A DNA stretch of 17,164 nucleotides. Source: JAMCTM01 sp023473545 (GTDB lineage Bacteria; Patescibacteriota; Microgenomatia; Levybacterales; UBA12049). The position numbers and the translations under genes are program-made. The DNA lies in contig JAMCXO010000006.1 of NCBI GenBank assembly GCA_023473545.1, positions 1 to 17,164 of the forward strand, in the 5' to 3' direction. Positions 1 through 6,491 of this stretch are shown in pieces. A model generated the notes under the pieces. That model did no database searches, had not been told where the DNA came from, and saw nothing but the letters and a program-made list of their open reading frames with translations. Each line of letters starts with the position of its first letter. Position 1 is the first letter of the stretch.

Positions 1-3
1 TGC

Positions 4-216
4 TTATCTCCCCCCCGACATAACCCACTGCACCCCGGAATAAACAATAAAGAAGATTCCCAATACTATTCCGGCAGTAAAAAGAAGGTAAATGCCCATG
101 TTAATCACATTTGTTCCCGTACTGTTTAGTCCGCCAACCGGCAGATTTGAGTTGGACGGAGGGTTGATATGGTACTGGTGCTTGCCGTTGCCGATAGTTA
201 AAGCAAGAGATTTCAT
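4..216 (-). CDS. T4SS pilin-like small membrane protein, frame broken in a G7 tract at the window edge
   Basis: The 70-residue product has an extracellular-type N-terminus and one clear hydrophobic helix at about residues 40-61, ending in GVQWVMSGGR and a stop. The second pilin-like gene here (732-1160) has the matching block SGYNLMFSQGNPEKVQ followed by a second membrane helix. This copy therefore stops just where the loop and second helix should begin. The stop follows a run of seven G on the coding strand (C run at 10-16). With six G the frame would read SGGDK and leave the window, which fits the family. It is probably a TrbC/VirB2-like T4SS pilin subunit broken by a sequencing error, a mutation or slippage. 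I see no ribosome binding site before the ATG, and the 70 bases upstream are A/T-rich repeat. Confidence 0.55.
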   Translation of the reverse strand: MKSLALTIGNGKHQYHINPPSNSNLPVGGLNSTGTNVINMGIYLLFTAGIVLGIFFIVYSGVQWVMSGGR

Positions 217-287
217 GGGTTATAATTTTTAATTTTTAATTCGAAATTTGAAATCAATTTGAAAAATCATAATTTTTAATTTTTAAA
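217..287. repeat. A/T-rich degenerate repeat spacer
   Basis: This spacer consists of repeated AATTTTTAATTTTTAA and AAATTTGAAAT-type units. Similar sequence fills 654-731 and 8515-8565, the latter inside the start of the TrbL-like gene. I see no gene in it. Confidence 0.5.
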
Positions 288-653
288 CTAACCTTTAGCC
301 GAAAAGGCTATTTTTGAGAAAATCAGAGTCAATTCTTTGGCTTCGTTCCATAGTTTTTCGCATTCTACTTTTAATTTCTCATTATCAAGAGCTTTTTTTA
401 TGAGCAGAAACCAATACATAGTTTCTTTGCCCTCCTTCTTGCAGATAAAGATTTTGTTTTTAAAGTCTTTCCTGCTTGATGCCCCATTTGCTTCGCAGTA
501 ATTTGCCCCCATACTTGTACCCGAGCGGATTCCTTGTTCAATTAGTGGTAGGGTAATTACATTTTTTGGACATTTTTTAAAAAAATCTATCAAGTTTCCG
601 GAAAACACAGCTGTTCTTTCTTCCAGATCGTAGTTGTTTTTAAATTCGCTCAT
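288..653 (-). CDS. Four-helix-bundle protein, S23/IVP family
   Basis: The 121-residue protein matches the four-helix-bundle family first known from 23S rRNA intervening sequences. Family landmarks are GIRSGTSMGANYCEA at about residues 42-56, SRKDFKNKI shortly after, and KETMYWFLLIKKAL before the last helix. Length is normal for the family. The function is not established; some members are freestanding genes as here, not embedded in rRNA. It lies between two pilin-like genes on the same strand and may share their transcript. A second member is at 3363-3806. The ATG has no Shine-Dalgarno sequence and is preceded by A/T-rich repeat. Family assignment is secure; role is unknown. Confidence 0.8.
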   Translation of the reverse strand: MSEFKNNYDLEERTAVFSGNLIDFFKKCPKNVITLPLIEQGIRSGTSMGANYCEANGASSRKDFKNKIFICKKEGKETMYWFLLIKKALDNEKLKVECEKLWNEAKELTLIFSKIAFSAKG

Positions 654-731
654 TTAATATTAAAAATTGATTAAAAATTAAAAATTTCAAATTTAAAATT
701 ATTTCCTGATTTCTGATTTATAATTCCTAAT
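654..731. repeat. A/T-rich degenerate repeat spacer
   Basis: The spacer is made of units such as TTAAAAATTAAAAATTTC and AAATTTAAAATT, like the one at 217-287. It separates the pilin-like gene from the four-helix-bundle gene. No gene or terminator is visible. Confidence 0.45.
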
Positions 732-1160
732 TCATCCTCCGAATCCCGGTATCTTGAGTATATCAACTCCAATTACCTGTAAAATTACAAGCGATAGTAT
801 TATAAACAGGAGTCCGACTATGGCCGAGGTTAATGTTTCCTTTGCCCCCTGCACCTTTTCCGGGTTTCCCTGGGAAAACATCAGGTTATAGCCTGAAACA
901 ATAATCAGAATAATCGCAATACCTCCCGAAAGACTAAGGATTACCCCAAAAAGCGCTGTTACAAATTTATCAGGAGAACTCACGTTGATATTGCCGATGG
1001 CGGTATGGCAGATGTTGTTGGGACAGGGTTCATTTGCGAGAGAGATGCTTGAAGGAGATAAGAAAACCGTTAAAACAAGAATAGGAAAAATAATATAATA
1101 AGCGGTTTTCTTCACCCCCCTATCGTAGTAAATACTTATAAATTTTGCAAGAAAAATCAC
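732..1160 (-). CDS. T4SS pilin-like protein (TrbC/VirB2-like, two membrane helices)
   Basis: The product has a signal-peptide-like N-terminus (KKTAYYIIFPILVLTVFLS, then an A-x-A-like end near SLANE). A short cysteine pair CPNNIC follows, then two hydrophobic helices at about residues 70-90 and 108-130 joined by the loop QGNPEKVQGAKETL. This is the layout of CPR T4SS pilin proteins found beside TrbL/VirB6 genes. It would sit in the cytoplasmic membrane and may be assembled into a pilus. The start is uncertain. The first GTG (1158-1160) overlaps the hicA stop by four bases; a second GTG (1113-1115) gives a cleaner signal peptide but has a G6 run touching it. The overlap suggests co-transcription with hicBA. 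Confidence 0.7.
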   Translation of the reverse strand: MIFLAKFISIYYDRGVKKTAYYIIFPILVLTVFLSPSSISLANEPCPNNICHTAIGNINVSSPDKFVTALFGVILSLSGGIAIILIIVSGYNLMFSQGNPEKVQGAKETLTSAIVGLLFIILSLVILQVIGVDILKIPGFGG

Positions 1161-1381
1161 CTTTGTAATTTTTTAAATTTCTCAAGTGGGATACCTGATT
1201 GCTTAAGAATTTTGGCAACAATCGGTTTTGGTATATTGCCTGGATGATAAGCGAGTGTTGTTCTGCGCCCGTTTGGATGCTTGAAGGTTTTATGACTGCC
1301 TTTTGCGCTTTGGACAAGAAAGCCGCTTTTGAGAAGGACGCGTTCTATCTCTCGAGGCTTAACATTGGCTAGAGTGCTCAT
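1157..1381 (-). CDS. hicA: HicA-family mRNA interferase toxin
   Basis: The 74-residue protein shows the HicA double-stranded-RNA-binding-like fold signature. It has REIERVLLKSGF at the first helix, the catalytic GSHKTF motif with His30, the strand HPNGRRTTLAYHPG, and the helix IPKPIVAKILKQSGI. Family toxins cleave mRNA and are neutralised by HicB. The gene starts two bases after the hicB stop, so the pair is almost certainly one transcript with the antitoxin first. Its stop TGA overlaps the first possible GTG of the pilin-like gene, placing the pair inside the T4SS gene string. No key residue seems missing. Confidence 0.9.
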   Translation of the reverse strand: MSTLANVKPREIERVLLKSGFLVQSAKGSHKTFKHPNGRRTTLAYHPGNIPKPIVAKILKQSGIPLEKFKKLQR

Positions 1382-1383
1382 CT

Positions 1384-1653
1384 TTAAATTCCTAGAGAGG
1401 TATTTATTGGTAAAGTAACTTTGGTTTCTGTTATAAATTCTTTCTCAGGATAGTCAGCAGGTATTTCCTCGGCATCTTTTACCAACCCTCTCAAATGACA
1501 TTCTATTCCTTCTTGGATGTTTTGTAGGGCATTATTAACAGTGTCGCCCCAGTCATATACGCCAAGGGTTGGACATTCAGCAAGGTAGGTAGTTTTTCTG
1601 CCTTCCTTTATCTGTCTGATAATAATTCGATAATTAAGAACTTGCGTTTCCAT
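1384..1653 (-). CDS. hicB: HicB-family antitoxin
   Basis: The protein has the HicB partial RNase-H-like domain: the strand YRIIIRQIKEGRKTTYLAECPTLG, the motif VYDWGDTVNNALQNIQEGIECHL, and a short C-terminal tail. It should bind and block HicA. The tail ends at VTLPINTSLGI without a full ribbon-helix-helix or HTH domain, so DNA binding may be weak or absent. I chose the ATG at 1651-1653 over the ATG at 1663-1665 because a promoter (TTGTAA, 17 bases, TACAAT) puts the transcription start between them and the upstream ATG overlaps the -10 box. The longer form would have 93 residues. Confidence 0.88.
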   Translation of the reverse strand: METQVLNYRIIIRQIKEGRKTTYLAECPTLGVYDWGDTVNNALQNIQEGIECHLRGLVKDAEEIPADYPEKEFITETKVTLPINTSLGI

Positions 1654-1663
1654 GGCAATAATC

Positions 1664-1692
1664 ATTGTATCAACAATTTTTTTGATTTACAA
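1664..1692 (-). promoter_or_regulatory. Promoter for hicBA
   Basis: On the minus strand, TTGTAA (1687-1692) and TACAAT (1664-1669) are separated by 17 bases. An inverted repeat ATTGT-ATCA-ACAAT covers the -10 box and could be an operator. The predicted transcription start is within about 5 bases of the chosen hicB ATG, which has no Shine-Dalgarno sequence. Read by eye only. Confidence 0.45.
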
Positions 1693-1877
1693 TAATTAAT
1701 TGGTTAATCTATGGCGGCATCGCCGATCTTTTTCAAGGCGAGAATGCCGACATTAGACTTCTTAATGATGATGCTGATTTAATATTTCGTTACAATGTTG
1801 TTTGTGATGGGATTTTGCCGAAGATATCAGCAAGTCCGCTGGTCTTCGCAATATTTAATCATTTTTTCATGGGTTAA
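1686..1877 (+). pseudogene. Remnant of an MntA-type nucleotidyltransferase (C-terminal part)
   Basis: One frame stays open after a TGA at 1683-1685 and reads LIYGGIADLFQGENADIRLL, then LNDDADLIFRYNVVCDGILP, ending at TAA 1875-1877. This resembles the C-terminal half of MntA-like minimal nucleotidyltransferases (a 'DL..L.DASPLLRYEVLR.G.LLY' pattern), the antitoxin partners of HEPN toxins. The N-terminal GS-x10-DxD catalytic motif is absent, there is no start codon in a good place, and no HEPN gene follows. I read it as a decayed gene fragment. It overlaps the last codons of the minus-strand ATPase gene by 11 bases. The match is from memory of the family pattern. Confidence 0.4.
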
Positions 1878-3351
1878 ATCTTATCCCTCTTCCTTTCACT
1901 GTTTCGATGTGTCTTGGGCTGTTCGGATCGCTTTCGATTTTCTTGCGCAGTCTAAATATTAGCTGGTCAAATGCCTGATCGGTTACGCCCGCGGTAGAGG
2001 CGGTTTCCTGCCAGATGGCATTGATAATTTCCGCCCGCTCCATGGTCTTGCCGGGATTGGCAATAAGGAATTTTAAGAGACGGAATTCAAGGGCGGTTAG
2101 GTTATCCGATATTACGGCTTCTCCTTTTTTAATTTCGTTTTTGGCTTGGTCAAAGACTATTGTTTCGCCTGTGTCTTCTATGGACGGGTTCCCTAATTGT
2201 TTCCCTGCCGCCTGGTTTTTTATAAATTCTGCCAAAAGGGGCATGGCGAACCTGTCATTCTTTAGAAGTCCAATTTTAGTAAGAAACTCAATTTTTTTTT
2301 CCTCTTCAAATGTCCGCCCCGGAGGAGTCGAAGCTCTGATGTCTTCAGTACCATCCGAGGTGTCCCGACACTTTCGAGGAGTCCATTCGGCCGCCTCGGA
2401 GGCGGATAAAATTTTCTGTTCCTCCGCCGTTAGTGCCTGCCAAATTTCCCTAAGAACATCTATAACCGGTTTTTGCTCGAGTAAAAAATTCCTTAATTCT
2501 TCAAATGTCCGCCTCGGAGGAGTCATGGCTTCACTTGCGTTCAGCCTGCCATCATCCGAGGCGGACTTAGATACTAGTTCCTCAAGACAAATCCTGGTTA
2601 GCTTTCCATGACCCGCGGTTAAAGAAATAACCCCATCTAGAATTTGTCTAACAATTTTCCTCCCTGAGATTTTCTCAAGATAAGAAATTCTAAAGTCTAA
2701 GCTTGGCCTATCGAATATGGAAAGATAAACGGTTTTGTCCCGGAAGAATTCCAGAAAATCCTGATAGACAGATACCTCAAGCATTTCCTCAATCAATCTG
2801 GCGGCGGAAAAGACGCAGGAAAAACGGTATTTGGCTAAGTTTCTTAGGGTCTTAAGATTTGAGAAAAATCTATCGGTTAAAAAAGTCATGGAGGCTTCGA
2901 GTTTGTCAAACATCAGAATAACGGTCAGTTCTTTTTGTATTGCCAGAAAATTCAAGGCTTCTTTAAGTCCCTGAAATAAAACCAGGTCATCCTGAAATTT
3001 AACGTGCTGATTAAAGATTTTATGTATTTGGTCATGCTCTTTTAAAAGATTTCGGTCTCTTAGGGAATCCGCCAGTTCGAGAAAAACATATTTCTCCATG
3101 TCGAAAAAGGACGCATGTTTGATTTCCGAAAGATCAAGATAAACAAAATGAAACCATTTCTGGTTTTGACCGGCGTGTTTTATCCGAACGTTTCGGTTAT
3201 AAGCCAAGAGTTTTAAGAGATTGGATTTGCCAATTCCGGGAAGACCAATTATTTGGCAGGAAAAGCCTTTCTTAATATAGTCAAAAATCTTTTCTGTCTC
3301 CTTAAACCGGGAGTTAGCGGGATAAAGAGATTCGAAACGAACATTTTTCAT
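1867..3351 (-). CDS. AAA/STAND-type ATPase fused to an OmpR/PhoB-like winged helix
   Basis: From the ATG at 3349-3351 the protein has 494 residues. Residues 36-44 are a Walker A motif (GLPGIGKSN) and 144-149 a Walker B-like strand (VILMFD). A GHGKLTRI segment near residue 247 resembles a sensor region. The last 95 residues are a complete Trans_reg_C winged helix (LTALEFRLLKFLIANPGK, then LIFRLRKKIESDP and HIETVKGRGIRF). This suggests a single-protein NTP-dependent transcription regulator. A TTG at 3364-3366 that overlaps the stop of the upstream gene is the alternative start. Two low-complexity insertions at about residues 263-286 and 316-350 lie between the ATPase and winged-helix parts and come from palindromic DNA repeats. 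It probably shares a transcript with the upstream four-helix-bundle gene. The regulated target is unknown; the T4SS genes downstream are a guess. Confidence 0.75.
   Translation of the reverse strand: MKNVRFESLYPANSRFKETEKIFDYIKKGFSCQIIGLPGIGKSNLLKLLAYNRNVRIKHAGQNQKWFHFVYLDLSEIKHASFFDMEKYVFLELADSLRDRNLLKEHDQIHKIFNQHVKFQDDLVLFQGLKEALNFLAIQKELTVILMFDKLEASMTFLTDRFFSNLKTLRNLAKYRFSCVFSAARLIEEMLEVSVYQDFLEFFRDKTVYLSIFDRPSLDFRISYLEKISGRKIVRQILDGVISLTAGHGKLTRICLEELVSKSASDDGRLNASEAMTPPRRTFEELRNFLLEQKPVIDVLREIWQALTAEEQKILSASEAAEWTPRKCRDTSDGTEDIRASTPPGRTFEEEKKIEFLTKIGLLKNDRFAMPLLAEFIKNQAAGKQLGNPSIEDTGETIVFDQAKNEIKKGEAVISDNLTALEFRLLKFLIANPGKTMERAEIINAIWQETASTAGVTDQAFDQLIFRLRKKIESDPNSPRHIETVKGRGIRFNP
2304..2406. 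repeat. Palindromic insertion element A within the ATPase gene
   Basis: The segment begins with a 26-base block at 2304-2329 that recurs at 2499-2524 with one mismatch. It contains GTCCGCCCCGGAGG, then TCCGAGG at 2354, and ends in a tight palindrome CCGCCTC-G-GAGGCGG (2391-2405). It is translated in frame on the minus strand as a Ser/Thr/Glu-rich stretch ending TPPGRTFEEE. It appears to be a diverged copy of the same element as at 2499-2566. Confidence 0.6.
2499..2566. repeat. Palindromic insertion element B within the ATPase gene
   Basis: A perfect 12-base inverted repeat, GTCCGCCTCGGA (2507-2518) and TCCGAGGCGGAC (2555-2566), flanks a 36-base loop. The left end shares a 26-base block with element A. 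On the minus strand it is read in frame as a short segment ending MTPPRRTFEEL. It lies between two predicted domains, where an insertion would be tolerated. Confidence 0.65.
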
Positions 3352-3362
3352 AAAAAGAAAAT

Positions 3363-3806
3363 TCAAAAGTTCGCCTTGTCCTTTAACTTAAGTATTCCGG
3401 CGGCAATCATGTTTGAAATTTCAGTTACTTCTCTAAGCAATTTTGCAACTTTTTCTTTATCGCCTTTACCAGAGTCTCTTAATAATCCAAACCAATATTT
3501 TGTTTCGTTTGCGCTCTTAAGGGCAATTTCGTGGAATTTTTTAAACTCTAGCCTTGAGCTTGAGGAAGTAGCCTCTACAAGATTAGCTCCTATGCTCATG
3601 CCTGATCGCAGCAACTGATCAGCGATAATCCAACAGCTTCTTTGGTTAGGCAGACTATCAATAAAGGCAATGAGGCTTAGACTAAAATGATAGCATCGCG
3701 TTTTAAGATCACTTTTGAATTTTGCATTGTAATTTTGCATTTTGACTTTTGAGTTTTGAATTGTTTTTGTAACCATATTGTAATCTTTTTGTGAAGTAGA
3801 TATCAA
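3363..3806 (-). CDS. Four-helix-bundle protein, S23/IVP family (second copy)
   Basis: The core reads IADQLLRSGMSIGANLVEA, then SSRLEFKKFHEIALKSANETKYWFGLLRDS, then an isoleucine-rich last helix, which is the S23/IVP four-helix pattern and clearly paralogous to the gene at 288-653. The first 35 or so residues are encoded by a CAAAAGT-type A-rich repeat (rich in K, Q, N) and are probably not part of the fold. The TTG at 3804-3806 has GGAGGA (3817-3822) about 10 bases upstream; the ATG at 3774-3776 is the alternative. It is the first gene of a minus-strand string and overlaps or abuts the ATPase gene. It diverges from the large plus-strand gene. Molecular role is unknown. Confidence 0.75.
   Translation of the reverse strand: MISTSQKDYNMVTKTIQNSKVKMQNYNAKFKSDLKTRCYHFSLSLIAFIDSLPNQRSCWIIADQLLRSGMSIGANLVEATSSSSRLEFKKFHEIALKSANETKYWFGLLRDSGKGDKEKVAKLLREVTEISNMIAAGILKLKDKANF
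3715..3772. repeat. A-rich CAAAA-type degenerate repeat inside the 5' end of a gene
   Basis: On the minus strand, units such as CAAAACT, CAAAAGT, CAAAATG and CAAAATT follow each other with a 7-8 base spacing. The same family is found at 9306-9360, 9385-9425 and inside guaA (13271-13312). Here it encodes the non-conserved N-terminus of the four-helix-bundle protein. Confidence 0.5.
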
Positions 3807-3883
3807 GCTATTTCTATCCTCCGACTATAAACTGCGGTCATATGAAGGAACAGGAGATTATTTTCCAAAACCCGCGGGAAAGA

Positions 3884-3912
3884 TTGACAAATCAAGCCCA
3901 TAATCTTAGACT
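3884..3912 (+). promoter_or_regulatory. Possible promoter for the 843-residue protein gene
   Basis: TTGACA (3884-3889) is followed after 17 bases by TAGACT (3907-3912). The predicted start of the transcript would fall near 3918-3920, at or in the ribosome binding site GGGGAGG (3918-3924), so spacing is tight. The -35 box is perfect; the -10 box matches only four of six bases. Confidence 0.35.
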
Positions 3913-3934
3913 GGAAAGGGGAGGAAACATTTTT

Positions 3935-6466
3935 ATGGCCGAAAATCAGGGAGAACAGGTAAAAGTGGCACGAGAAGCTTGGCAAAAAGCGAATGAGGGT
4001 AGAGAGGTCGGGGCAGAAGAAATAAAAGCGCAGGAAAGGCTGATCGAAATGGGATTTCCCCCGGTGAGCGGCGGCGCCGGGGAGCAGGCGCAAAGAACAA
4101 ATATCAATTTTTCTAATTATCCAACAGAGATACTTTTGGATATAGCAAGGCATTATAATGTTAGAACAGAAGCGTCAGGGTTTCTGGGAGAACAGCGCCA
4201 GCTAGAAAAAGATCTTTTAGATCCTAATTTAAGCGAGGAGCAAAAAAAGGAACTAACTGAAAAATTACGCACAACAGAAGAACGACTTAGGCGCGCTGTT
4301 GAATTTAGGTTAGAATCTTTTTTTACGACCAAGGAGCAGACTACGGGTGTTAATTCGATGCAGGAATTGCTAAGCGCTATCACCACGGAAGGAAGCAAAT
4401 GGAAAGACGCTAGGATTATTGTTGCTTCAGCAAAAAATGCCAAGGAGAAAGAAGACCTTTTAAGTAAATATAAAGAAAAAATACTTATAAACGAAGACGG
4501 CAGAGTCAATCAGGATAATTTTTTGCGCTGGCTCAGAGAACAAATGATGGAGCATCATGGTAATAGTCCCGATGGAAACATAAACCTATTTAGCGATATA
4601 GGCATTAGAATACCTGGTTATGTTAGCCCCCTTCCCTTTATGGAAATGTATGTCTGGAGACGTAAATATTTTTACGATGAAAAAGAAGGAAAGTATTTGG
4701 AAGATCTTGCTACCCAGGCCCTATACGAGGTTTGGCTTTTTAATACGAATCATAACAATGATGTTGCCTACCGACTTAAGGGCGTGATGGGAAATGATCA
4801 AAAACTGCCGGAGACAATCGCGGAAATTTACTGGAATGATGTTTTCACAAAATTTTCGGGCGGGAAAAGCACTTTTGAACGGATTTTTACCCTGCCGGAA
4901 AACATGACCGAATCCGACGGTAAGATTGGCAACGCGATCCGCACGGCAGTACTTAGTTATTATTACATCAGCGACCTTGACAAACTCAGGGAAATTTTAG
5001 GCGAGGACGCCGCCCTTTTCCGCCGAAAATATAAAACCAAAGATAAAGAAGGAAAAGATGTTTCAGAAGACACGGTAATCGCCAGGGATCCTTTTGCAGA
5101 GAAAGGCAGTTATAGAGGCATGGAAGAGAGATGGTTTGATGGAGATAACGAAGCGGATAAGAAAAAATTAAGGAGCGAAGTATTTAATGGGAAGGACGCC
5201 GAGGCGCGGGATAAATTTTTAGAATTTATGAATCCTTTTACTTCCTCCTCGGGCGCACAGAAGGACCCGGGGATTATAAATGAGACAAGGGCAAAAATTA
5301 GACAAAGCCTTAAGGAGCGGTTGGGTTTAGGCGATAACGACGCGGAATATGCCGAAAGCTGGGCGTACTATATGTGCCGATGGACAGGGTTAGCGGCCAT
5401 GAATGATACGAAAGCAATTGCTTTTGACGCCTGGACAAAAATCCAGCAAACAGAATATTATCGTCTAAGGCAGAAGGAATACCCAAGAGAGGGAGGTTCT
5501 CTTTCCGGCAATCCCTTTAATATTGACGGTTTTAAGAGGCTTGGGCTTAATTTTTGGAATGGAATAACAGATGAAAAGGGAAGGACGCCGATTGAAATTT
5601 TGGAGGGGCATGCGCCGGGCGAGGTTAAAGAAAACGGAGAAATAAAACAAATTTTAAGAGAAAATCCTTTCAGTGATAAAAATCACGCTAAATTTCCTGC
5701 CTGGGTAATGCAGTATTTTGCCGGGGATCACGTGGCCCGCTCTTTTCAGCTTTATCACTTTTTAATTGAAAACAACGAGTTAAATTTTCAAAATTTGGTT
5801 ACCCGCGAGGTTGATCCGGTAACCGGCTTGGCCACCGGGCGGCTGGTGGTGGATTTTGAGAAAGCAAATAAGGTGGTTGACGGAATCAACAAGGCCATCC
5901 GCTACGCCTATTCCACTTGGGGCGGGATTGACTACGGCAAAAAGGTCAGAACATGGGAAAAGTATTGGACAGGAGAGAAGGATCAAAGAAAAGAGCATTT
6001 TATTCATAAAGAGGAAACAACCATGGAGATGATGTTTGGGAAAGAATTAATAAGCCTCATGCGGGATTTTGTTATTAGAACGCATCAATCTAGTTTAGAC
6101 AGGCAAACTTTAGATGCTATAAAAAAAGGAGAAAAGGATGACATAGTGGCTGGAATAATGCAAAGCCAGGATCGGGGCTTGGTTTGGAAGTTCGTGTTGG
6201 AATACGCTTTTATTAAAGAAGTTGAGTCACATCGAAATCCGCACAGTCCGTTCCAGCGCTTTAAATTTGCCGACCTTGAGAATATTTACGATTTTATACG
6301 ATCGGTAGGGCTATTTAACGAAGAGGAGATTAAGAATATCAAAAAGCGGACCAGGACAACATCGGGAAGATTGGTTATAGGAGAGGGTTTTGGCGCCGCG
6401 CTTACAGGCAGTGGCGGCGGGGTGTTTAAAGAGTTTAAAAAGTTTGTGGCGAGTTTATTTAAATGA
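3935..6466 (+). CDS. Large soluble protein of unknown function, beside T4SS genes
   Basis: I do not recognise this family. The ATG at 3935 is chosen because GGGGAGG (3918-3924) lies 10 bases upstream; an ATG at 3842 would add 31 residues but has no ribosome binding site. The 843-residue product has no signal peptide and no membrane helix. Residues 1-130 are charged and helical with a likely coiled coil (an EEQKKELTEKLRTTEERLRR region). The rest is rich in aromatic residues (W, Y, F), with a motif-like GYVSPLPFMEMYVWRRKYFY and a C-terminal Gly-rich turn before a basic FKEFKKFVASLFK tail. It points toward the TrbL-like gene (25 bases apart, convergent). A cytoplasmic partner of the secretion system is a guess from position only. 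Confidence 0.7.
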   Translation: MAENQGEQVKVAREAWQKANEGREVGAEEIKAQERLIEMGFPPVSGGAGEQAQRTNINFSNYPTEILLDIARHYNVRTEASGFLGEQRQLEKDLLDPNLSEEQKKELTEKLRTTEERLRRAVEFRLESFFTTKEQTTGVNSMQELLSAITTEGSKWKDARIIVASAKNAKEKEDLLSKYKEKILINEDGRVNQDNFLRWLREQMMEHHGNSPDGNINLFSDIGIRIPGYVSPLPFMEMYVWRRKYFYDEKEGKYLEDLATQALYEVWLFNTNHNNDVAYRLKGVMGNDQKLPETIAEIYWNDVFTKFSGGKSTFERIFTLPENMTESDGKIGNAIRTAVLSYYYISDLDKLREILGEDAALFRRKYKTKDKEGKDVSEDTVIARDPFAEKGSYRGMEERWFDGDNEADKKKLRSEVFNGKDAEARDKFLEFMNPFTSSSGAQKDPGIINETRAKIRQSLKERLGLGDNDAEYAESWAYYMCRWTGLAAMNDTKAIAFDAWTKIQQTEYYRLRQKEYPREGGSLSGNPFNIDGFKRLGLNFWNGITDEKGRTPIEILEGHAPGEVKENGEIKQILRENPFSDKNHAKFPAWVMQYFAGDHVARSFQLYHFLIENNELNFQNLVTREVDPVTGLATGRLVVDFEKANKVVDGINKAIRYAYSTWGGIDYGKKVRTWEKYWTGEKDQRKEHFIHKEETTMEMMFGKELISLMRDFVIRTHQSSLDRQTLDAIKKGEKDDIVAGIMQSQDRGLVWKFVLEYAFIKEVESHRNPHSPFQRFKFADLENIYDFIRSVGLFNEEEIKNIKKRTRTTSGRLVIGEGFGAALTGSGGGVFKEFKKFVASLFK

Positions 6467-6491
6467 TTCCTGTTTGTTTCTTACTGCCGAA

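Noticed and set aside
2015..2611. 198-residue open frame on the plus strand
   Set aside because: It is antisense to the ATPase gene, whose frame has clear Walker A and winged-helix motifs. The long shadow is partly due to the G/C-rich palindromic insertions.
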